A stretch of DNA of 64,000 nt from Siphonodentalium dalli (lineage: Eukaryota > Mollusca > Scaphopoda > Gadilida > Siphonodentaliidae): assembly GCA_032622095.1 (NCBI GenBank), contig CP136067.1:52243899-52307898 (forward strand), read 5' to 3'. The position numbers were made by a program, and so were the translations under genes. Within the stretch, counting starts at the first letter, position 1, and the number at the start of each line of letters is the position of its first letter. Below the pieces are notes generated by a model, which worked only from the letters and a program-made list of their open reading frames with translations, made no database searches and had not been told where the DNA came from. Of this stretch, positions 55,262 to 64,000 are shown piece after piece.

Positions 55262-55310
55262 ACATACAGACAGACATACAGACAGACAGACAGACAGACA
55301 CACAGAGGTC
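55262..55310 (+). repeat. (CAGA)n microsatellite tail
   Basis: ACATACAGACAGACATACAG then CAGA repeats and CACACAGAGG. Terminal tail of the adjacent repeat. Confidence 0.8.
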
Positions 55311-55329
55311 TTCAAAATATATATGAGAT

Positions 55330-56490
55330 TGATTTCATACCTGTGTCCTGATGGCACAGTTACAACATATATTTAATCCCCAAATGAACACCACTATGAT
55401 ACAGCTCTTCTTATTTTCCCACTTCATACACTATTGAATTGCGAAATATACTTAATTCGGCTTCACGATTAGATGGCGATTAGTGTACAATCGGGATCAC
55501 ATGTGCCACGCGATGTTAGGATTATATTGCAAAATGAGTATCCTGATTTAATAAGATAGGAGATAACCCAATACAGAACGTACGTTGATAAATAACGGAG
55601 ATTTGTCTGAAACAGTTAAAGCCACATGGCGGTTTGCGCTCCAAAATACACATAATATTATTCGCTTTTGAATTTTTCTCAGCATCGAAATAGGTCGATA
55701 AATATCTGAAGTACCTTTTTACGAGCATTATGTAATCCAAAAAGACGCATTGAAGTAATGAAAAATACAATTGTGAATACGGTGTTTGGTTCCCAAACAC
55801 AAAACAGCCATTTGCTCCACTTGGAACAGAAACGAGCGTTCCGTGGTAAGTATATTCCTGATATGGTAGCAATAAAGAGCGTTTGTCTGACTTCTGGTAA
55901 AAGATAACTTTAGCTATTGTTAGATGCTTGCTTTAATGTATGGCATCATTAAACACGAAGCACTTTCTGAACATGGATTCGTAGTATAACATGGGTTCAA
56001 CCTCAGTATTTCAGTACAAATAGTAGTTTTATTTTTGTCAAATGGGATGGAATATCTCATAGACATTCAGGCAAGGTAGCTCTATCAATATATGAATGGC
56101 GGTCAGGCGTCAAAAATTCAAAGCATCAGCCATGGTAATGATCATGACTCCAAGCCCACAATTACTTTACGAATTTAAGGTCAAATTCTCTCACCTGCAG
56201 ACAACACTTTCATCAAAATTCATTTTATTTTCTGTTTTATTTACAAAATACAATTGGCAACAATGTTGGAACAATAACAGTATACAATGAGATGTGATAC
56301 ATTACTCTGGAACATAAAAGTGGATATATTTCACGCCGATTTACTGTTAAATTTTATTGGATTCGGAAACAAAGTGTTCACTGACAAGTTTGCACAAGCG
56401 GAAAATTATCCTGCATCTACAAATGAAAACTATAAACTAAACTTTGTTATTCTGCGAACGATTATCCGAAGCAAGGTGTATATGAAACAC
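55330..56490. other. Unassigned intergenic DNA
   Basis: 55830-55885 holds GAGCGTTCCGTGG..ATTCCTGATATGGTAGCAATAAAG followed by AGCGTTTG, like the paired words inside family K copies but without K ends. No gene. Confidence 0.45.
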
Positions 56491-56497
56491 ACTGAGT

Positions 56498-57719
56498 TCA
56501 TTCTTTATGCACCTGGTTTGGTGTTCCCAGAGTTATGGTGCAATTTGCAAAACTGCAGTTGTTCAAAAATCCATGTGATGCTGTGTTGTAATTCCCACTG
56601 TTGGCAGTGACCATCTGATCTGTGTTAGTAGTGACTGCCAAACTTTGACTCATTTGATGGGTATGCCTATCGGATGGATTTATCTGACGACTTGGCTGGA
56701 TATCTCGGTGAGTATTACCTTCCGTTTGAATATTTGTTGCAAAATCTGTACCGGTATTCAAATTGCTGCTGTTTGTTAAATTTGCCAAGGAATCACTAAT
56801 ATTCTGTTTTTGGCGAGACGTGAACTGTCGGTTATAACTTCTAACGCTCGCCTCATTCCAGACATATACATAATTTTTCTCAACTCGATTCCGGAATCAC
56901 TCAAACATTGTATTGCAGTTGCGCGCAAACAATGTGGCGTGTAACTTTGACTACAACCGGCCCCTTTGGAGATATCTGCCATGAAGTTACTATATGTACG
57001 TTTGGCCAGTTTTGAGTTTTCGTACCATATTTCACAATCTGGTTCGTCTTTCATATTACCATTTATTTTGTTGAAGAGAAACTCAGCGTCCTTATCGGTT
57101 TTTTCGATAAGCATCTTCAGAGCTTTAACAGGACAGAATTTGTCACCGGTTGCATACATCCGTTTGTCCTGTGAAGCTTCGCTTGAATCTAAACCACCCT
57201 GGTTAGTTTTCTCCAAGTTCTCGTGATTTACAACCGCATAATCTCGTCCGTCTTCATCACTTCTGAAATCAAATGAATTTTTCTTCAACTGCACATGGAA
57301 TTCCATTCCCCTGGAGACGTAGTGTATCGCGATGACATACCACACTTTTAGCCGAAGTTTTATCGGGGATGATTCAGAGAGATAAACATTTATTCTTCTC
57401 ACATCCTCTTCATTTATCACCGACTTATGTTTGGTTGGCCGGGAATTCCCTGTTGTCAGCATTTGTTTTAGCTTCGCATTTAGTATTGTGTTACTGTCTT
57501 TAAACTCTTTATCTCGCACGATGTCAATGTTTCTCTTCAAATCTGACATGTGTCGATTTAGGGCAGCTCGCAGATTTTTTAACGTATTCTTGTGATATTC
57601 TGCCGCGCCATTTCTATTTCCTGGTTTTGCTTCGCAGTAAAAATGGCGTAGGCGAACATTTATATCTGCCTTCCCAATGGAGCCCAGGTCCACAACATCA
57701 TCCATTTCCTTGCACCAAT
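56498..57719 (-). pseudogene. Crypton-type tyrosine recombinase domain gene, exon 2 (frameshifted)
   Basis: Starts after the acceptor ..CTATTTGCAG at 57720 and reads DWCKEMDDV, then the helical DNA-binding part (YHKNTLKNLRAALNRHM..) and the catalytic domain. The R box is HYVSRGMEFHVQLKK; HxxR is HCLRAT, followed by SGIELRKIMYMSG. In this family (Crypton, and the DUF3504 domain of KIAA1958/QRICH1/ZMYM-like proteins) GHR should follow. Here about 7 bases are missing at about 56856, removing H-R and shifting the frame; the main frame then runs to a stop at 56776. The shifted frame restores NEASVRSYNRQ with the catalytic-type tyrosine, and goes on to 56498 (..LNNCSFANCTITL). The domain is therefore broken, or a base-calling error lies here. 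Confidence 0.85.
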
Positions 57720-57817
57720 CTGCAAATAGATTAGACACATTTTTGTACAAACTGCACCTGTGTTCATGAGTTGTGAATGATCAATATATATAAGGTTTAA
57801 CTATCATGTGGACTGTT

Positions 57818-57925
57818 TTTATGGAAATGTAACCGTGGGGTAAGTGGACATAACTTGTGTAAAACCCGAAGGGTTTTACATACAAGTTATGACCACTTAC
57901 CTCACGGTTACATCTCCATAAAAAT
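57818..57925. repeat. 108-bp palindrome in the intron
   Basis: TTTTATGGAAATGTAACCGT and GTAAGTGGACATAACTTGTG on the left are mirrored by CATACAAGTTATGACCACTT and ACGGTTACATCTCCATAAAA on the right, around AAAACCCGAAGGGTTTTAC. The AT content of the arms and lack of a target duplication leave the class open. Confidence 0.85.
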
Positions 57926-58033
57926 AGTCACTTTTGTTAATGTATTTAAATCGAAAACTGTATCGTGACAAAAACAGCACAAAATACCCAAATAGCACCC
58001 TTGGCAAAAGTTAATAGGAACAATTTCTCTTGA

Positions 58034-58350
58034 TATTGAAACCCGATGATGTATTAAGTCAATCCTGCGCGAGTCCAAATGCGCCCAAAACATTACGCGT
58101 TCGTCTTTCCAAACCCAATGACGTATCAATGGTGTTATGAGCCTGGTGTTATGAGCCGTTGCGCATTCAACGAGATATAACTGCAACTAGCCACGTGGGT
58201 GCCGACCATTCAGAATGCTGGATTTAGTGATGACAACACTTAGTATGTAAATATATTTACATATACGACATGTCTTTTTGCATTAAATCCAGTATTCTGA
58301 TTGATCGCCGCCCACATGACCTGTTGCAATTATTTCTTGATAAACCTGCA
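58034..58350. mobile_element. Foldback element with 60-bp arms, intronic copy
   Basis: ATAACTGCAACTAGCCACGT and AGAATGCTGGATTTA pair with TAAATCCAGTATTCTGATTG and CATGACCTGTTGCAATTATT. The left 220 bases (58034-58256) are repeated directly at 59633-59855, which lacks the right arm. Confidence 0.75.
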
Positions 58351-58749
58351 AGCGCGTCATAATTACTGCCATAAATACAATGACTCTTTATTGATTTTGG
58401 TAAGAACTGACAAAAAGATACATCGGTTATTGTTTAGCCGCATTTGCACTGCCGCACCATGGACTTAAGTTATTCAATTGGTTTTAGGTTACAATAAGAG
58501 CCTTGTTTTCAAATGTTCTGTGTTAAATCTTTTTTGTATGCGAAACAAATTGACATTTATTCTTGATTGATTTATAGGATCAGTACGCACTCGAATCAAA
58601 ATAAATAGCAAACAATAATGTTGTATGGAACGGTTCAGTGGCTTCAGATATTAAGACATGCAAATTGGTATGGTACAGGTACCTTCTTTTTTTTTAATCT
58701 TTTTTCATAATTTTGCGAAAAACAAATTTATATAAAATACAATTTTTAC

Positions 58750-59221
58750 CTTGGAATATTCTCACACCCCACTGTGTATTCCTTTTTGTGGCTTTTGACT
58801 GGTTGAAGTCTGCAATTTCTTCCAGCTCTTGCTCACTTTTCCTTTGAAATCTGTTCCCTGTGTGGCCTGTAACTGCAGTACTGGTACTAGTAGAACATTC
58901 CAAATGTTGGTCCACTGATGCAGATGGTGGGTCATCATTTGAATTTGTCTGCGGTTGAGCTTGGGATGGTTGTAAGTCATCAAATGGTATATCCATGAGC
59001 TGCTCTAAAGTCACACCTGGGACACCTGCCATCTCTTCTATTCCATCCAAGTCAACAGCCATTAAAATATCATCATCATCATCATCAAGTTCACCATCTG
59101 AGACACTATATGTGATTTTAAAACTCCCATTCTCTTGAGAATAATTGTTGGCCATTTTAATTATAGCAAAGTCGATTGAGAACTGCACGTGGTTCAAAGG
59201 GGTTAATTTACTGTCGTTCAT
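58750..59221 (-). CDS. Crypton-type recombinase gene, exon 1
   Basis: Starts ATG at 59221 (a second in-frame Met, MANNYSQENG, is at codon 23). About 157 codons to the donor. It has an acidic run of six Asp encoded by a GAT microsatellite (about 59066-59090), LEQLMDIPFDDLQ, a Ser/Thr/Gln-rich segment, then KSEQELEEIADFNQSKATKR and TQWGVRIFQ. This last part is the conserved start of the DNA-binding region in KIAA1958/Crypton-like proteins. Reading past the donor meets a stop after 18 codons. The exon itself is intact. Domesticated gene or young element copy: undecided. Confidence 0.75.
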
Positions 59222-59630
59222 GATTTCACAGGTAAAAATAACAGGTGTGGTCAGGTGAAGTTGGGATAATTACATTCAATGTGGAAATAAACAACACAAA
59301 CTGGATTTGACAGGGTTATAATGACTTTTATTGTCATAATTAACTTATCAATTGTATCATAGCATTTATATTTGTGACATTGTTATTGTGATCGAGTGGG
59401 ACTTTTTTATTAAGGTGTAGTAATAAATAGTCCCAAAATATACCGGAGCGTTTCCAGTCTAAGGGGAATAACTTGAACTAATTAAAAAAAAAAAAAAAAC
59501 TATTAAGAACTATTCTTATATCGTCCACGTGCTTTGTTTTTAGAAATTAATACTACGTGACACCAAAGGTGTTTTAATCAATTTTAAATTGGCAAGGGTT
59601 AACACGAACAATTTCAAAACGAAGCTCTTT
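59222..59630. other. Upstream flank of the Crypton-type gene
   Basis: AT-rich, with an A run at 59483-59499. Any promoter would be here or in the adjoining repeat, but no TATA or initiator pattern can be singled out. Confidence 0.4.
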
Positions 59631-59632
59631 GT

Positions 59633-59855
59633 ATTGAAACCCGATGATTTATTAAGTCAATCCTGCGCGAGTCCAAATGCGCCCAAAACATTACGCGTTC
59701 GTCTTTCCAAACCCAATGACGTATCGATGGTGTTATGAGCTTGGTGTTATAAGGCGTTGCGCATTCACCGAGAAATAACTGCAACTAGCCACGTGGGCGC
59801 CGACCAATCAGAATGCTGGATTTAGTGATGACAACACTTAGTATGTAAATATATA
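59633..59855 (+). repeat. Direct repeat of 58034-58256, upstream copy
   Basis: About 220 bases, roughly 95 percent identical: GTCAATCCTGCGCGAGTCCA, CATTACGCGTTCGTCTTTCC, AACTGCAACTAGCCACGTGG and GATTTAGTGATGACAACACT. Together with the intronic copy it flanks exon 1. Confidence 0.88.
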
Positions 59856-59859
59856 ACAA

Positions 59860-61790
59860 TGACGTTGATTTCTGACTAGTTAACTTATTTTGGCAGGATA
59901 CTTGTACTAATTCTTTAATATTTTATTGTTATCATATGTCTATAAATGTTGTACAAATAAAATACTACATACTACATTGTTCGTTATTCCGTTCGAAACA
60001 CCTCAGCTGAGTTTTTCACATCACTTTAACTATTCAGTTGTAAAAAGTTTTGTTTGATCATCAAAGTTATTAGAGTGTTTCAATAATCGCTTTGCCCAAT
60101 ATCCGCTTATTTACTTTTTCTCGACTTGTCTCAGGAGTGTGCTATTTCATGTAACCATATATTATTTCAAAATCAAATATTAAAAATACAATATAAACAT
60201 ACAATAATATTATTAAACAAGATGATAGTATACATGCATAAGAAAATAGAGGATTCGACAACAAGCGTTTGTTGTGTCTTTTCCTCGATCTGTGGTGAAT
60301 TCAATGTCACACCTTAAATATGTGAAGGAGATGTGACTGAAGGGAGTGTGCAATTTCCTTAATTGTTCATTGCATTTTGTTTAATAATAGTTATTCCATT
60401 CAGACCACATCATGTGTAATACATGAGAAGATATTTTGTGTTACTTGTGTAGAATGAGGAAGTGGATTCGACTGTTGGCCTGAAGGGCTTATATTTGTCT
60501 TTGCCATGAGTGACCATATCTCATTGGACGCATTTGTGCTTCTTGGAAGCAAGTGATGTATACGTGATGTTCCAACCAGTAATTATAGTAGGCACTTCGT
60601 TGTTTTTAGATCAACAATAGCATATCTTTTTCTCATTTTGGTCACAATTTTTATTTGATATTCCAGTCCGTTGGAAATTTTTCAACCCTAGGGGTGTAAG
60701 TTTGGACAGTTGTAAAGCGTTAAAACAAAGGGGAAGGATGGACATTGAATGATCTGGTTGAAGTGGCGCAGTTGGAAAATGCATGATCTACGTACACACC
60801 AAAGGAGAACATCGAGCCACGTCCATGTGCGGGGACAAGAACATAACGACATGGGGGTTAAGGGCAATCTCACCCCAACTTTGGAAAAAACTTCATTAGT
60901 TTATTTATACTTCATTCACATTAGTTTACGCACACAAATGGGTTGCACTGATTCTCATATAGTTTACTATTTTGTTCTCACAATTTTCGGATCATCAATT
61001 TAGAACTTTCCAACCTTATATGAGATCTGGTTGGGAATTTCTAATTTGGAAAGCTTGATGTAGCAGTTGTAACATTTCAACATAGGTATAGCGGGTGCAA
61101 ATGGAATTTCGCGAACATTGGAGTCTAGCATTTGTTCAAGAGTAGGAAATGTCAATCAAGTGAACACCCCTCCCAACTGAGAACCTCTGGCCACTTCCCA
61201 AAGGGTGTTTCTGACTTCTCTTTATTTCACACACACAACCAGTATCACAGACGGTCTTTGATATTGTTCGTATTGGATGTAAAAAACTTCATGGAGACAT
61301 TTTGAAACTACCATTTTGTTTTTATTTTATGTGTTTCAAGACTCGAGATCATAAATAACAGTTCCATTTGACCATTTTTCTATCGCAATTAGCACACGTT
61401 ACTAGCGCAAACTGAGAGACGAAAGTTTTCACTTGTATCACGTACCGGAGATCAACAGGATCGGTAAATGCCAATATATAAACTATATAACAGACTTGCG
61501 AAGCCATTGAATTTTAGTAGTAGTTGCCAATCATGAATTGATGCATACTACATGTATATACCAGGAATCAAGAACGAATGTTAATAATGTGTCTGTCTTC
61601 ATAAAACCTCGTGTTCAAATTAGGAAAATAGTTGGTGGCAGGGTACGGCCCGCATGTAAGGGGTATGTTTAATGGTTGCTGGATAGAACAAAACGAGTGG
61701 CTGATTTTGACAGAAAATAAATGGAGATCGGCCGCAACAATATGTATCAAATACCCAAAATATGGCGAATTCAGCGTGGGTGCGAGTAAA
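59860..61790. other. Unassigned intergenic DNA
   Basis: 59930-59970 has AATAAA within an AT-rich 3'-end-like context. 60005-60030 has the family X terminus TTTTTCACATCACTTTAA. No frame with a recognisable domain (60126-60317, 60749-61003 and others are short). Confidence 0.45.
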
Positions 61791-61799
61791 CAAGGATGC

Positions 61800-62195
61800 T
61801 TTAGGTCGTGTTCGCACACTCGCAAATTTGCAGACATTTCGATACAAACAAAATTATAATGTGCCAGAAAGCAATGCAAAAATGTTTAAAATCCACCTGT
61901 ATAGACCACAGCCAACTGCGTAAGAAGAAAACGCTCTGTAGTTCCACATGTAGCAATGCTACCGCAATTTGCCTGATAACGGCATGCAATTTTTCACAAG
62001 AATCAATCATGCAAGTTTTTAAAGGCAAATGTTAGTTGCATCGTTACGCGTGGAACTACACAATTTTACTTATCGTGTCTATACCATTGGTAATGATTCA
62101 TTTTAGTCGCCTGTTGTTGATATTCTGGCACCATATGGTTTTCTATGACGATATTCCTTCAAAAAATACAAGGCAAACTTGCCAGTGTGTGAACG
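61800..62195. mobile_element. Foldback DNA element F2, relative of F1
   Basis: The left GTTCGCACACTCGCAAATTTGC is mirrored by GCAAACTTGCCAGTGTGTGAAC. Shared with F1: TGTAGTTCCAC, TTTGCCTG, GGTGGAACTAC/CGTGGAACTAC, TATTCTGGCACCATATSGTTTTC. The left arm is more decayed than in F1. The frames on both strands here are by-products. Confidence 0.75.
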
Positions 62196-62199
62196 CATA

Positions 62200-64000
62200 C
62201 TTAGTTCTTCCCAAACATTGTTATTCGATATATATTGCCATTATGTTAATTATGGTGCTTTCAAAATCGCACATGCGTTGACTCCCATTGTAGCTCACAT
62301 AGCCTTGTATGGTTTAATGACAATGTGGTTAAGACCGAGGTACCAGTGGTCTATCACAGAGCGTCGTCGAGTTACATAAAACACACCATATGGCTGGTTC
62401 TGTGACACCTTATTGCAATCAGATTATATTTGCATTATTTCACGGAGGGTTAATTATTATATAGCGTCGATTTGATTTGGGATATCCTATCTCCACCCAC
62501 GCGCGATTACCCCCGCGCTGCGTTCGATAGAACTAACATCGCATGGTGCCAAACATTTTCGAGAAAATCTATTCTAAAACTTATATTTCCGGCTACGGCT
62601 ATTAAGGCATGCGATTTGATTCCATTAAGCGTGAAACTTTCCTATCATCTGAACCACCTGGTGTTCGGCTGTATAGTCAATACTACAGGGCGTTAGAATA
62701 TTGGTAGACCGGGGCAAATTCCATATGAACTTTAAAAGTCATTGTTAGAAAAATAACATGACGTCAACGCAGTCGTGATATACTGATACATGTGATCGGT
62801 GGAATGTTCGTATCGCCTTGACTGGGTAGCCTCAGTGCTTAGCTATTTGAATTGAATCTCGCCCAGGATAATCCACCTGAACAAAGCATATATACTCTAG
62901 CATAGTGAATACCACTGTACAAGAGTTCCGACGTACTAATTATCTTAAATGAATTATCTGTAGCAATACATAAACTGTAAGGAAGAGTATTGAAAGTGTT
63001 TTAAAAGTTCCCTGTAGTCTGGATACTGAAAAAAGTTGGATTGTGCTGAAATCAGTGACACCTCTTGCTCGAACAATTACATGTATAATACATGTAGCTG
63101 TAATTTCATCGTTTCCATTCGAAACATAGCCGTAACATATTATCAACAGTACCGGCACTTCACTTGCTAACAAATACAAAACAAACAAACAAAGCAAACA
63201 AAATTCACGCAAGTATACATGTTAATTAAAAAATTCCCAAAAACATCACTCGCATTATTCCTACTCGGTTCCACTCACACATGTATATGCATAGTATTCA
63301 TTCATTATGTCGACCAAGTATAGGTGCCCATACATATGATCCACTGTTCGAACCATCGCCATAACAAAGCCTATTAAAACCAATTCTGCACACAATGAAC
63401 GTAACCTAAAAACAATCAAATGAATTCGACCATCTTCATCATACAATCTGTCACCACATTCAGGGGTGATCGGTAGACAGTCAGCCATGACTATATAACC
63501 CCTAACAATATACATGCATAGTCTATTAATATTATATTTATTTGTAATTGTACTTTCCATGTATGTATATTGTAAATAACATTATCCTATCCTTGTATTA
63601 TTTTATAAGCAAAACCCGGTATCAGACCAGCCTGCCAGTAACGGGGGCACACCTCATTTCATACCCATATTTTCCTCGCCAGCAAAAGCCTCTAACAATC
63701 CGCAACCAGGGCGCGGCGTTTGTTGACTGCCGGGCGTCTCCACTTGGCCCCAGAACGTGATATAATATTACTAATCAAACCGCTTACTAATATTGATAAA
63801 AGGCGATTGACGCGTCGGTTGTATATTTACAAACAACTCTAGCATTAGTTCTATTACTTTATCGATGTTTTGCCAAGCTGGGGGAGGCAACTGGCACAAG
63901 ACGTGCCAAAATGCGGAAGATTGACAATAGGAAACCGACCGGCGGGGATCGGCGATCTCATGTTCGCTAGAAGGCAATATCAGTCTGTCTGTGAATCCGC
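62200..64000. other. Unassigned intergenic DNA to the end of the window
   Basis: Short frames only. A minus frame at 62940-63212 (90 codons) is strongly hydrophobic at both ends but has no recognisable domain. 63605-63765 is GC-richer than its surroundings. No feature is supported. Confidence 0.4.

Larger units (their letters stand above)
57720..58749 (-). other. Intron of the Crypton-type gene (1030 bp, phase 1)
   Basis: Donor CAAG|GTAAAAATT (minus strand, 58750/58749) and acceptor ATTTGCAG|ATTGG (57720/57719). Joining gives I-F-Q-D-W-C-K-E-M, which is what related proteins show at this point. The intron contains two foldbacks: a 108-base palindrome at about 57818-57925 and a longer one at about 58160-58350. 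Confidence 0.75.

Noticed and set aside
62940-63212. Hydrophobic 90-codon minus frame, possible small membrane protein
   Set aside because: T/A-rich DNA readily encodes hydrophobic runs; no motif or splice context supports it.
1-64000. tRNA or rRNA genes
   Set aside because: I looked for B-box-like GGTTCRANNCC words in cloverleaf context and for conserved rRNA segments and found none that hold up.

Overview
This is AT-rich eukaryotic DNA, most likely from a marine mollusc, perhaps a gastropod. The grounds are indirect. There are non-LTR retrotransposon remains, many short inverted-repeat DNA elements, a Crypton-type tyrosine recombinase gene with a spliceable intron, a strand at about 38.5 kb resembling the 'tttaacgtcg..tatcacgac' repeats I remember from mollusc genomes, and frequent TACATGTA words. 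I see no operons, no ribosome-binding-site architecture, no rRNA or tRNA gene, and no convincing single-copy host gene. Nearly all open frames are short and accidental.

Layout. 0.7-1.8 kb: a 38-bp minisatellite split by a short terminal-inverted-repeat element. 3-3.6 kb: two tandem copies of a 330-bp interspersed repeat. 4.3-11.5 kb: nested, dead LINEs on the minus strand. A Tx1/L1-like element (endonuclease, reverse transcriptase, C-terminal CCHC knuckle) lies between two pieces of a second LINE family, and is itself interrupted by about 1 kb. 12-13.3 kb: a diverged repeat array ending in a CAGA-rich tail. 15.7-21.4 kb: a dense set of foldback and TTAA-flanked elements. 22.4-23.2 kb: an 8-bp tandem array. 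24.6-25.6 kb: two TTAA elements built from paired hairpins. 26.3-27.5 kb: plus-strand LINE 3' ends. 30-35.2 kb: diverged repeats and a palindrome-array element. 37-38.6 kb: foldbacks and a possible SINE. 40.7-41.6 kb: a compound minisatellite. 42-50 kb: further copies of a TTAA-flanked element family (Kolobok/T2-like), including a tandem pair and one copy with its empty site next to it. 50.9-51.3 kb: an array of TGTCA/TGACA palindromes. 54-55.3 kb: another TTAA element and another CAGA-tailed repeat. 56.5-59.2 kb: the Crypton-type recombinase gene (minus strand, two exons, broken). 61.8-62.2 kb: a foldback element. The rest is unassigned intergenic DNA.

The genes do not form a pathway. The window reads as a transposon-rich intergenic block in which elements have inserted into one another. 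The strongest observations are: (1) the TTAA-specific element family, with filled and empty sites side by side; (2) a 9-10 base word, AACGCTCTTT, recurring in otherwise unlike repeats; (3) the two-exon Crypton-type gene, with a clean intron and a small deletion removing its GHR box; and (4) the palindrome arrays at 32.6 kb and 51 kb. No new defence or metabolic system is evident. All family names rest on recognised motifs, not database searches.
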